Positions 25,298 to 31,749 of a DNA stretch of 31,749 nt are shown here, in pieces (position 1 is the first letter of the stretch; each line of letters starts with the position of its first letter). The position numbers and the translations under genes were made by a program. Source of the stretch: an uncultured Lachnospiraceae bacterium (lineage in GTDB: Bacteria > Bacillota_A > Clostridia > Lachnospirales > Lachnospiraceae); the NCBI GenBank assembly GCA_947564305.1, contig CANOBT010000056.1:1-31749 (forward strand), in the 5' to 3' direction. The notes below the pieces were generated by a model. That model saw only the letters and a program-made list of their open reading frames with translations, was not told the origin of the DNA and did no database searches.

Positions 25298-25792
25298 ATG
25301 GCAGACAACAAAGAAAACAAGGCAGTAAAGGAAATGGCAACAAAGAAACCGGAAAACAAGATTCAATTTTTCAATGAAAAGAAATGGATCATGGCGTATT
25401 GGTTTGGTACTCATAGAGTACAGTTTACGGAAAACGCTCTATGGGATCTATGGTGTAGATCCTGGGGAAATGATTTTAATGGAAAGTCAGACGAGAGATT
25501 CCAGGACATTGTTCTCTGGATTAAGGAAGTAAAAAGTACTATGAGTAAAGATGAAATCAAAAAGAAGAGGCGTGAAGTTGCTGACTGTCAACCTATGCCA
25601 GAGTACATAAAGAAACTAGCAGCAAAGAAAGGTTATTATGTGAAGAAATGCAGCACGAGGAAGCATCCGTCAAAGGTCAGCGGATATGCAATCTTTAAAA
25701 ATAAGAAAGATAAGAAAGCGGTATATGGCAAGAAATTTGAATTGACAGCACATCGGGTAAAACAGATTTTAGAAGCGAAGGAGAACAAATAA
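25298..25792 (+). CDS. Lysine-rich protein of unknown function, first gene of a small cluster
   Basis: The 164-residue basic protein begins MADNKENKAVKEMATKKPEN. Its middle is aromatic-rich (WIMAYWFGTHRVQFTENALW, then DLWCRSWG), and its C-terminal third is rich in Lys with YYVKKCSTRKH. No signal peptide or membrane segment is seen. The composition suggests nucleic-acid binding, but I recognise no family. The frame is open from 25229; GAGGAGG at about 25283-25289 fits ATG 25298. The TGTGCAA/TTGCACA dyad upstream may be an operator. The HU-like gene starts 1 base after its stop. Confidence 0.7.
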   Translation: MADNKENKAVKEMATKKPENKIQFFNEKKWIMAYWFGTHRVQFTENALWDLWCRSWGNDFNGKSDERFQDIVLWIKEVKSTMSKDEIKKKRREVADCQPMPEYIKKLAAKKGYYVKKCSTRKHPSKVSGYAIFKNKKDKKAVYGKKFELTAHRVKQILEAKENK

Positions 25793-25793
25793 T

Positions 25794-26111
25794 ATGGGTA
25801 CACCAAAAAGAGATTTAGAGAACAGATTGACAAGAACAGATTTGATAAATGCGATTGCAAAAGAAACAGGGCTTGCAAGGAAAGATGCAAAAGTATTTTT
25901 TGATGCACTGATAAAGGTGATTACAAATGCGCTGAAAGAAAAGAAGCAGGTTTATATCAGATATTTTGGTTACTTTTATCCGCTTAAAGTTAAGGCAATG
26001 AAACTGAAAAACAATTTTGTTGATGGAGTGCTGCCGGAGCACACAAGGTATTGTTTTACATTTACAAATACTTTTATCAAGAACATGAAGAAAGCGGAGG
26101 GTGATAAATAG
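25794..26111 (+). CDS. Divergent HU/IHF-family DNA-binding protein
   Basis: The 105-residue product has the HU N-terminal helical pattern (TRTDLINAIAKETGLARKDA, then FFDALIKVITNALKEKKQVY) and FGYF where HU has the FGxF motif. The beta-arm region is diverged (PLKVKAMKLKNNFVDGVLPE), lacking the usual RNPxT tip sequence, with a C-terminal extension. HU-like proteins bend and compact DNA. A gene of this kind beside a cold-shock-like gene in an accessory region suggests an element-encoded nucleoid or replication accessory factor; that is inferred. Confidence 0.72.
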   Translation: MGTPKRDLENRLTRTDLINAIAKETGLARKDAKVFFDALIKVITNALKEKKQVYIRYFGYFYPLKVKAMKLKNNFVDGVLPEHTRYCFTFTNTFIKNMKKAEGDK

Positions 26112-26371
26112 TGGATGGATATTTAGAATATGAAAGAATGTGGGGAATCGTAACAAAATATGATTCTAAACGTGGTTTTGGATTTATTAAGTCGAAAGTT
26201 GATAGACGCTCTTATTTTGTCCATGTATCTCAAATTCAGAATAGGACTTTGGAGCGTGGATATTTAGTTGAATTTGACGTAGGTATTAGTAAGAAGACAG
26301 GTAAAGAACAGGCAGAGAATGTTATTGTGATTGAGACACCAGTGGATAGAAATAAGCAGCGGGGCAAGTGA
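26111..26371 (+). CDS. Cold-shock-domain-like RNA/DNA-binding protein
   Basis: The 86-residue product has the cold-shock fold motifs in order: WGIVTKYDSKRGFGFIKS (RNP1-type GFGFI) and RSYFVHVSQI (RNP2-type), then a strand-rich tail ending in a basic segment. The start is GTG at 26111, overlapping the last base of the HU-like stop codon, with GGAGG at 26096-26100 ten bases upstream. Coupling to the preceding gene is likely. It would bind single-stranded RNA or DNA; it is more diverged than housekeeping CspA-type proteins. Confidence 0.75.
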   Translation: MDGYLEYERMWGIVTKYDSKRGFGFIKSKVDRRSYFVHVSQIQNRTLERGYLVEFDVGISKKTGKEQAENVIVIETPVDRNKQRGK

Positions 26372-26433
26372 TAAATCTTGCCTGCTGCCAGATAGTAAGT
26401 ATTGATTATCAGAATAGAAAAGGGATTGATAAT

Positions 26434-26727
26434 ATGCAGTTTAAAGAATTAGTGTGGAAAGACGTTGTTTCAGACGGAGTGATTGTATGCAGTCATTGTG
26501 AAATCAATTTGTGCGGTGTTATCAAAATCGAGTTCCGCATCAACCATGAACCAGAAGAAAATAAGTATTATCTGTATTCTTTTGGTAAAGGCAGTATAAG
26601 GAGATTACAGCCTGATAAATATGATTCTGTAGAATTAGCAAAGGATGCAGCATACAAGACATACAGCAAAGAAATGGATAGGATTAAGAAAGCGGTTGAT
26701 TTTCTGGTAGCAGAGGATATTTATTAG
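26434..26727 (+). CDS. Unknown 97-residue protein
   Basis: The product begins MQFKELVWKDVVSDGVIVCS and contains a Cys-His-x-x-x-x-Cys segment (CSHCEINLC), then a strand-rich middle and a helical C-terminus (MDRIKKAVDFLVAEDIY). The cysteines could bind a metal but no full zinc-finger pattern is clear. AAAAGGGA at about 26418-26425 supports this start over the upstream in-frame ATG at 26368. It is the last member of the four-gene cluster, with no visible terminator. Confidence 0.62.
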   Translation: MQFKELVWKDVVSDGVIVCSHCEINLCGVIKIEFRINHEPEENKYYLYSFGKGSIRRLQPDKYDSVELAKDAAYKTYSKEMDRIKKAVDFLVAEDIY

Positions 26728-26783
26728 TGGATTATTTGATGAAAGCATAATCAAAAAATATTTCGCAATAGTAATAAAATAGG

Positions 26784-26812
26784 TTGAATATATCCTATAA
26801 ATTACATATACT
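26784..26812 (+). promoter_or_regulatory. Promoter of phd-doc
   Basis: TTGAAT (26784-26789), a 17-base spacer and TATACT (26807-26812). An ATAGG/CCTAT inverted repeat (26779-26783, 26794-26798) straddles the -35 and could be the Phd operator. Confidence 0.62.
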
Positions 26813-26846
26813 ATAACTAAATATTTGATTTGGGAGATGTTTGATT

Positions 26847-27089
26847 ATGAAAATTGATACAAATGCGATGGTTTCTATCACTGAGGCAAACCAGAATTTT
26901 TCCAAAGTAGCAAGATTAGTTGATGAACATGGTACAGCAGTTATTTTGAAGAATAATGTTCCCAGATATCTTGTGATTGATTTCAGCAAGGCTGAAAGGG
27001 ATTCTGTTGCACCGGATGAAGATGTTTTGAATATATCAAAAAGGCTGATAGCCCAGAATAGAGAAGCATATGAGGTATTAGCAAAATGA
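26847..27089 (+). CDS. phd: Phd/YefM-family antitoxin
   Basis: The 80-residue product has the Phd/YefM N-terminal DNA-binding fold pattern (MVSITEANQNFSKVARLVDE, then GTAVILKNNVPRYLVIDF) and a charged C-terminal segment that would wrap the toxin. GGGAG at 26832-26836 fits ATG 26847 rather than the TTG at 26841. Its stop overlaps the doc start by 4 bases (ATGA), the usual toxin-antitoxin coupling. It would neutralise Doc and repress the operon, possibly through the ATAGG/CCTAT repeat at the promoter. Confidence 0.88.
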   Translation: MKIDTNAMVSITEANQNFSKVARLVDEHGTAVILKNNVPRYLVIDFSKAERDSVAPDEDVLNISKRLIAQNREAYEVLAK

Positions 27090-27463
27090 TTAGGCTGACC
27101 AAAGAACAGGTTTTGTTGCTTCATTCTCAATTGATAGAAGCTACAGGCGGTTGTGATGGGATTAGGGATGATGGACTGTTGGATTCAGCATTGGAAAGTC
27201 CCTTTCAGTCTTTTGGCGGTGAGGAATTATATCCAGGCATTCAGGCAAAGGCAGCAAGACTTTGTTATGGATTGGTAAAGAACCATGCAATGGTAGACGG
27301 TAACAAACGGATAGGAGTTCATACTATGCTGGTTTTTCTGGCATTGAATGGTCATGAGCTTGAATATACGCAAAACGAGTTGTCCGATTTGATACTTGAT
27401 GTTGCAGATAGTAAAAAGAATTTTGAGGATATTTTACAATGGATATTGAGACATCAAGTATAA
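27086..27463 (+). CDS. doc: Doc-type Fic-family toxin
   Basis: The product has 125 residues, normal for Doc. The Fic/Doc active-site motif is HAMVDGNKRIG, with His67, Asp71, Asn73, Lys74 and Arg75; the canonical form is HxFx(D/E)xNKR, so Met replaces the usual aromatic. Phage P1 Doc phosphorylates elongation factor Tu and halts translation; the same activity is likely here. It overlaps the antitoxin gene and is followed by a terminator about 100 bases downstream. Confidence 0.9.
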   Translation: MIRLTKEQVLLLHSQLIEATGGCDGIRDDGLLDSALESPFQSFGGEELYPGIQAKAARLCYGLVKNHAMVDGNKRIGVHTMLVFLALNGHELEYTQNELSDLILDVADSKKNFEDILQWILRHQV

Positions 27464-27562
27464 TCATGCTGTAACTGGTGTGTACTTATAGGTGCAGTGC
27501 TTGATAAATCTCATGGCGAAAAATTCTGCTGTGAAATACAATTGAATATACAAAAAATATCA

Positions 27563-27589
27563 GGGAATCCAGTTCAGGATTCTCTTTTT
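27563..27589 (+). terminator. Terminator after phd-doc
   Basis: GGGAATCC (27563-27570) pairs with GGATTCTC (27577-27584) with one G-U, followed by TTTTT. A CCCCC/GGGGG hairpin (27595-27609) without a T-run follows. Confidence 0.75.
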
Positions 27590-27649
27590 AGTGTCCCCCG
27601 TTTTGGGGGCGCATCTATTATCACATCGAAAGGAAATATCAAAATAAAA

Positions 27650-28651
27650 ATGAATAGTAAGAAAAAAATTGAGCAAAGAAAAGATTTCAAAGAATATCTG
27701 TCAATAGCAGATAAAAGAGTTTTGGATATTAAGAAAGCCGGAATAGAGCTTATTTCTAATGATGAAATATTTGTGCTGGTAAATGGGACAAATAATTACT
27801 GGATTTCAAATCATGGAAGACTGGTAAATAATCTGCGTAATAATTTCCACATGCATAAAACGGGATATGCACATTTTACGCTGAGTGGAATATACAGAAA
27901 AATAGATACATATACAGACAAGTTAGTCGCAGAACATTTTCTTGAAAGACTAGAAAAATGCAATAAGATTTGGCATATTGACAGGGATAAGGATAACTGC
28001 TTTTACAAAAATCTTGTATGGGTTAATAGTGATGAATACATAGATTTAGAGCGTGGGATTGTATATGTAGAGGAATTAGGCAGACAGCAGGAATATGTTC
28101 CGTACATCACATTAAAATCTAATGTTGCATATTCAATCTGGAACGGGATTTATATGCGGTGCTATAAAGAGAAGAATGTATATGAAGGTGCTTTCATGTG
28201 TGACTTATGGAAGAATAACAAAGATGCTTTTGCTGAATGGTGGAGTGCAGAATATTATGAATGCGAAGGTGAGTCGATGGCGGTTGATAAAGATTTGCTG
28301 TTCCCTGGTAATAAAGAATATTCACCCGAAAAATGCTGCATTATCCCACAGTCACTAAATACTATGTTATCCAATTGTAAGAAACATAGACTGCCTAAGT
28401 GGAAATCATCGTTAAATTTACCGCTTGGAGTAAGATTTGACAGAGGTATGGGAATGTATTATGGAGAAATTAGGCCGTATGGTCATGATGAGGTTATCAG
28501 ATTGTCCTATTGGAAAACGCCAGAAGAGGCATTTGAGGAATATAAACGCCATAAACAAGCGGATATATTGATTATGGCAGATAAATATAAAAACAAGGTT
28601 CCTAAAAAGGTTTATGACGCATTATTAAAGGTTGAGGTACAGCCGTATTAA
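27650..28651 (+). CDS. HNH-like protein with NUMOD4-type N-terminal part
   Basis: The product has 333 residues. Around 48-62 NYWISNHGRLVNN resembles the NUMOD4 motif of homing endonucleases. Around 107-128 WHIDRDKDNCFYKNLVWV resembles a compact HNH core (His109 and following Asn residues), though one histidine is not evident. The second half includes PGNKEYSPEKCCIIPQSLNT and LPLGVRFDRGMGMYYGEI, phrases common in phage-encoded HNH/AP2-like proteins. It is probably a DNA-binding or nicking protein of mobile origin. AAAGGAAA upstream fits ATG 27650; the open extension to 27497 crosses the phd-doc terminator and is rejected. Catalytic activity is unproven. Confidence 0.68.
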   Translation: MNSKKKIEQRKDFKEYLSIADKRVLDIKKAGIELISNDEIFVLVNGTNNYWISNHGRLVNNLRNNFHMHKTGYAHFTLSGIYRKIDTYTDKLVAEHFLERLEKCNKIWHIDRDKDNCFYKNLVWVNSDEYIDLERGIVYVEELGRQQEYVPYITLKSNVAYSIWNGIYMRCYKEKNVYEGAFMCDLWKNNKDAFAEWWSAEYYECEGESMAVDKDLLFPGNKEYSPEKCCIIPQSLNTMLSNCKKHRLPKWKSSLNLPLGVRFDRGMGMYYGEIRPYGHDEVIRLSYWKTPEEAFEEYKRHKQADILIMADKYKNKVPKKVYDALLKVEVQPY

Positions 28652-28672
28652 ATTTAAGGAGGATTTTTTACA

Positions 28673-29104
28673 ATGAATAAAACTATTACAGCAGAACAGA
28701 GATTGAATAATATCAAGTCATTATGTGCGGAGCGTGACCGCAAGGAACGTGATAAATTAAGGGCAAACAGGCTAGAGAGGGATAGAAGAGAAGAAGCTGA
28801 AAAGGAAAGAGTTCAGAATACAAATAGTATTTTAAATTCTTATATGGATAAAGTTAAGGAAAGAGAGAATCAACAGTCACAAGAGCGTAGTCGAGCTATG
28901 CAAAATATTCATGATGCAAATAATCGAAGAAAGGCAGAGAGTGACCTTAGAACAAAGGAAATGTCCAATGCGATAGATAGAGGAATAGCGATTGCAAGGG
29001 CAAATGAAAGTAAAATGGATGATTTTATGAGTAGAAATAAAAGATTATTGGATAAAGGCAGAGAAGCGGTTAAGAGGGAACAGAATAAGACATATTTTGG
29101 GTAA
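28673..29104 (+). CDS. Highly charged coiled-coil protein, unknown function
   Basis: The 143-residue product is rich in Arg, Lys, Glu and Asn (RDRKERDKLRANRLERDRR, KVKERENQQSQERSRAMQN), predicting one long alpha-helical coiled coil with no membrane segment. AAGGAGG at about 28656-28662 is a strong ribosome binding site. It follows the HNH-like gene by 21 bases in the same direction, so they are likely co-transcribed. No family recognised; a scaffolding or nucleic-acid-binding role is possible. Confidence 0.65.
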   Translation: MNKTITAEQRLNNIKSLCAERDRKERDKLRANRLERDRREEAEKERVQNTNSILNSYMDKVKERENQQSQERSRAMQNIHDANNRRKAESDLRTKEMSNAIDRGIAIARANESKMDDFMSRNKRLLDKGREAVKREQNKTYFG

Positions 29105-29160
29105 ATTGGCATAATTGCATCAAAATGAATCATAATATGCAAAAAGCGATTGATTTTTAA

Positions 29161-29223
29161 CTGAGTATATGATAGACTTTTATCTATAAATTTAAGCGTG
29201 AGTGAAGGATATTATATGCTCAG
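29161..29223 (+). promoter_or_regulatory. Inverted repeat upstream of the GNAT module
   Basis: CTGAGTATAT (29161-29170) pairs with ATATGCTCAG (29214-29223) except for one G-U, enclosing TAGA/TCTA and other short complements. It lies directly before the promoter at 29227 and may be an operator or part of a folded RNA end. Confidence 0.35.
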
Positions 29224-29226
29224 TTA

Positions 29227-29255
29227 TTGAATTTTGATAACTGGGGTGATATAAT
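29227..29255 (+). promoter_or_regulatory. Promoter of the small protein/GNAT pair
   Basis: TTGAAT (29227-29232), a 17-base spacer and a perfect TATAAT (29250-29255). Transcription would begin near 29262, after the ATG at 29258, which supports the later start at 29297. Confidence 0.7.
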
Positions 29256-29296
29256 ATATGGGAAAAGAAAGAGCGCAAGAGAAAGGAGAAAAAGAG

Positions 29297-29485
29297 ATGA
29301 ATGCATGTGCAATGAAGCCCAGTTTACCATTTGTTACTAATACAGTATTAGCTAGAACTCCGGCATCGGAAGATAATAAGAAAATGACTGAGTTTATCAA
29401 TTCTCATGACTTCTCCTTTGATATTGATTCTACAGGGAAATTAATTAGTATTGTAACGGATAAAGGAAATAAGAATGAAAATTGA
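29297..29485 (+). CDS. Small protein overlapping the GNAT gene (candidate antitoxin)
   Basis: The 62-residue product begins MNACAMKPSLPFVTNTVLAR and ends IVTDKGNKNEN, with an acidic middle (DFSFDIDSTGKLISI). AAAGGAG at 29282-29288 is ideally spaced for ATG 29297. An in-frame ATG at 29258 lies upstream of the predicted transcript start. Its end overlaps the acetyltransferase gene by 11 bases, as antitoxin genes often do. It does not show the ribbon-helix-helix pattern of the DUF1778-type antitoxins known from GNAT toxin systems, so the antitoxin role is inferred from arrangement only. Confidence 0.65.
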   Translation: MNACAMKPSLPFVTNTVLARTPASEDNKKMTEFINSHDFSFDIDSTGKLISIVTDKGNKNEN

Positions 29486-30020
29486 AAAATACACAAGAGA
29501 ATATGAGAAATTAAAGAATAACTTTGAGTGTGGAAATATTATTATTGATAATTTTTTGAAAAATGGGAGTGCTCTGGATGAAAACCAGGGCATTACTTAT
29601 GTAATGCTATCTGATAAAAGAGATTTTATAATTGGTTATTATAATATTGAAGTTGGTCGTGTTGATCAGATAGAAATAGTTGGTAATAATACAATGTATA
29701 GACCTATGGGAGGTACTGTTAATATCAACTATCTGGCCATACATAGTAAATATCAAGGGACAAAGATCGCGGAAATAGGGGATAGAAAGATTTATCTAGG
29801 AGATATTCTTTTGAATGATTGCGAGAAAAGAATTTTGGAATTGAGAAAACAAGTTGGAATTACTTTTGTCACATTATGTTCTACGAATGAAGGATATCAT
29901 TTATATAAAGCGAGAAATAGCTATGAAGATTTTGAAGATGATATGAGTACATTTGTTCAGGAAAGTGATCAAAAATGTTATAAGTTGTATAAATGTGTTG
30001 ATGATATAATTCAAATATAG
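29475..30020 (+). CDS. GNAT-family acetyltransferase (toxin-like)
   Basis: The 181-residue product has a GNAT-like layout: FIIGYYNIEVG strand pair, VNINYLAIHSKYQGTKIAEI (strand 4 and acetyl-CoA pyrophosphate loop in a diverged form, QGTKIA where R/QxxGxG/A is usual), and a C-terminal VTLCSTNEGYHLYKARNSYE, similar to the end of TacT/AtaT-like toxins where a Tyr acts near the active site. TacT-like enzymes acetylate the amino group of charged tRNA and stop translation. Together with the overlapping small gene this suggests a toxin-antitoxin pair, but target and activity are inferred. A strong terminator follows. Confidence 0.7.
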   Translation: MKIEKYTREYEKLKNNFECGNIIIDNFLKNGSALDENQGITYVMLSDKRDFIIGYYNIEVGRVDQIEIVGNNTMYRPMGGTVNINYLAIHSKYQGTKIAEIGDRKIYLGDILLNDCEKRILELRKQVGITFVTLCSTNEGYHLYKARNSYEDFEDDMSTFVQESDQKCYKLYKCVDDIIQI

Positions 30021-30061
30021 GGCATATCGGATAGTAAAATATCTGGTATGCCTATTTTTTT
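30021..30061 (+). terminator. Terminator after the GNAT gene
   Basis: GGCATA (30021-30026) pairs with TATGCC (30047-30052), and the inner CGGATA pairs with TATCTG, about 13 bp in all with one weak position. A T-run follows to 30061. Confidence 0.88.
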
Positions 30062-30181
30062 ACGATTTTTCAGAGGGCATACCCCTATATAGTAGGTACT
30101 TAAATTTTTTGAATGGAAACATACCCCCCTATCCCTGATACATATGAGTTATAAAATAGTCGAGATAAATTATATATTGGC

Positions 30182-30210
30182 TTGAAGTATAAATGCATAG
30201 ATACTATAAT
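30182..30210 (+). promoter_or_regulatory. Promoter of the NACHT NTPase gene
   Basis: TTGAAG (30182-30187), a 17-base spacer and a perfect TATAAT (30205-30210). Upstream, CATACCCC-type sequences recur near 30077 and 30119 and could be regulator sites. Confidence 0.68.
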
Positions 30211-30244
30211 TGTAGTTATCAAATACAAAGGGGATAAAATAGCT

Positions 30245-31749
30245 ATGACATTTATTGAAGAAGCTGTGATTGGAGAGTTTATTTCAAAAACTTTTGACAG
30301 TATTGTAGATATATCAAAAGTTAAAATAAAAGAAGCAGTAGAGAATAGAAATGTCAAATATCAAAATTTGGAATCACAAATATATTCTATAACAGTTGAT
30401 GTATTGAACAAAATTACTTATAGTCAATATGAAAATGAGCAAGATAAAATATATGACGCTGCAGAAAAAATACTAAATGGGTTTAAAAATGAAGGAAGTG
30501 ATAATATAGAAATTGTGAAGTCTGGATTGTCTTATATTTGTAAGCATACTGATAAGAATAAATGTGAGGAATTTATAGAGTTATTATATCGAGAACTTAG
30601 TCGGGAAGATTATAAGGAACTATATCGTGAGATACGACTGTTTCAGCAAAAGAATGAAAGCGTTAAAACATCAAGGATAGAACAAAAAGTAGATGTTGCA
30701 ATTCAAAAGATAGATGATATAAAAAATAGTGGTGAAAAAGTTGTTATTGCAGAGGATGGGAAAGGGGAATTTCAAAATAATAAAAAGCAAGAGTATATTA
30801 AAATTTGGAATAGTAGGTTGTTTCTTCATAGGGAAAATAAAAGCGCTATAACTTTAAAAGAGGCTTTTATTATGCCAGATTGTACAATACATAAAGCAAT
30901 TCCATATATAGAGGCTCTGTATTTTGATACATTGGATAATGTTATAAAAGAATTTGCAGAATATGAGAAAACGTCAACAATGCTTATTACAGGTGTACCA
31001 GGCATGGGTAAATCGAGCATAGTTTCATGGATGGCAAACGAATACAAAAATGATGAACGATTTGTTATATTGAGTTTTCGTGATTGGGAAAGCGAAGAAT
31101 TAGAAAAAGGATTGATAAAAGCGGTCTGTAATACATTAAAATGCAATGGGAAAGACTTGAAAAATAAGATTTTGATATTAGATGGATATGATGAAATGAA
31201 ATTATTACATGCCCGTGATAGATTACTTAATGCTTTTTTTGTTGATATAAAAGATAGGAGAAATTTTAAATGTATAATAACATCAAGACCAACATATATT
31301 AATTCGAAACGTTTTCAAAATGTTATTGAACTTAGGGGATTTGATATAAAAAAAATAGATGATTTTATTATTAAAATAGAAGGAAATAGTTTGATTAAAA
31401 AAGAAAAAATAGAGTCAAATATAGAGATATTGGGAATACCAGTGATTCTATATATGGCTATTATGTCTGACGTAGATATTAGTGAAAATCCAACTAAACC
31501 TCAATTATATAAGCGTATTTTTGCAGAGGAAGAGGGGATATTTGATAGATTTTTTGATGGAGAAAATGAATATAGTGAAGGATCACAGATTATGAGAGAT
31601 CCTGAGAATATAAAAATATATTTGAGATTTTTAAGTGAAGTAGCATTTAAAATGTATGAAAAAAATACCCTTTCATTAGAAAAAGATGAGTATCAAATTC
31701 CCAATCTGGAATTTCAAGGAAGTAAATCAAGTATTGAACAGGAAGAAGG
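30245..31749 (+). CDS. NACHT-type STAND NTPase, N-terminal part (runs off the window)
   Basis: The frame opens at ATG 30245, with AAAGGGG at about 30227-30233, and stays open to the window end, giving at least 501 residues. Residues 1 to about 180 are mostly helical with no membrane segment. A P-loop NTPase follows: Walker A GVPGMGKSS (250-258), Walker B ILILDGYDEM (309-318) with the DGxDE pattern typical of NACHT proteins, and sensor CIITSRPTY (343-351). A winged-helix-like stretch comes after (ILGIPVILYMAIMSD). Bacterial NACHT proteins are NLR-like anti-phage sensors whose C-terminal repeats detect phage and whose N-terminal part is the effector. That C-terminal part is not in the window. 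Anti-phage function is inferred from family and context. Confidence 0.82.
   Translation, partial: MTFIEEAVIGEFISKTFDSIVDISKVKIKEAVENRNVKYQNLESQIYSITVDVLNKITYSQYENEQDKIYDAAEKILNGFKNEGSDNIEIVKSGLSYICKHTDKNKCEEFIELLYRELSREDYKELYREIRLFQQKNESVKTSRIEQKVDVAIQKIDDIKNSGEKVVIAEDGKGEFQNNKKQEYIKIWNSRLFLHRENKSAITLKEAFIMPDCTIHKAIPYIEALYFDTLDNVIKEFAEYEKTSTMLITGVPGMGKSSIVSWMANEYKNDERFVILSFRDWESEELEKGLIKAVCNTLKCNGKDLKNKILILDGYDEMKLLHARDRLLNAFFVDIKDRRNFKCIITSRPTYINSKRFQNVIELRGFDIKKIDDFIIKIEGNSLIKKEKIESNIEILGIPVILYMAIMSDVDISENPTKPQLYKRIFAEEEGIFDRFFDGENEYSEGSQIMRDPENIKIYLRFLSEVAFKMYEKNTLSLEKDEYQIPNLEFQGSKSSIEQEE

Noticed and set aside
27595..27609. CCCCC/GGGGG hairpin as a terminator
   Set aside because: No T-run follows; the terminator at 27563-27589 just upstream is a better candidate.
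27497..27649. N-terminal extension of the HNH-like protein from a GTG at 27497
   Set aside because: It would translate through the phd-doc terminator and the CCCCC/GGGGG hairpin; the ATG at 27650 has AAAGGAAA upstream.
29258..29296. Earlier start for the small protein before GNAT
   Set aside because: The promoter -10 ends at 29255, so this ATG would precede or coincide with the transcript start; ATG 29297 has an ideal AAAGGAG.

Overview
The window looks like a chromosomal segment of a gut-type Firmicute, most likely Lachnospiraceae (Clostridia). The grounds are the gene order infA-rpmJ-rpsM-rpsK-rpsD-rpoA-rplQ with a KOW-domain RNA-binding protein upstream, an L17 carrying a large lysine-rich insertion, a PPi-type phosphofructokinase, HelD, strong AGGAGG ribosome binding sites and AT-rich intergenic DNA. 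The species cannot be named from the sequence alone.

Layout. (1) 1-4.5 kb: the end of the ribosomal-protein superoperon, transcribed rightward and closed by a strong terminator. It has a 378-base structured gap before rpsM and an 84-bp tandem repeat between rpsM and rpsK. (2) 4.5-24.5 kb: core genes. These are a secreted SleB-type cell-wall hydrolase (minus strand), a HAD phosphatase overlapping uppP, a structured RNA leader and a polar amino-acid ABC transporter, an SfsA-MutY fusion, a TetR regulator with a diacylglycerol-kinase-like enzyme, a PAP2-type membrane phosphatase and trpS. Then come tRNA-Arg(ACG) and PPi-phosphofructokinase on the minus strand, a membrane pseudokinase paired with an exported Ig-fold protein, HelD and an EamA transporter. 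(3) 24.5-31.7 kb: an AT-rich accessory region. It holds a 47-residue ORF with its own promoter and terminator, a long hairpin, a cluster with an HU-like and a cold-shock-like protein among unknowns, Phd-Doc, an HNH/NUMOD-type protein, a coiled-coil protein, a small protein overlapping a GNAT acetyltransferase (toxin-antitoxin-like), and the start of a large NACHT-type STAND NTPase that runs off the right edge.

How the parts fit. The left block makes translation and transcription machinery. Several core genes concern the envelope and its lipid carriers: the SleB-like hydrolase, UppP, the lipid-kinase-like protein and the PAP2 protein. The right block has the character of a defence or mobile island: toxin-antitoxin units, an HNH protein, nucleoid and RNA-chaperone-like proteins and an NLR-like NTPase. 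No integrase, transposase or complete defence operon is visible, so the island's extent and mobility are unresolved. The most unusual items are the NACHT NTPase with its neighbours, the GNAT/small-protein pair, the multi-hairpin leader at 7.7-7.9 kb, the pseudokinase/Ig-fold pair and the SfsA-MutY fusion.
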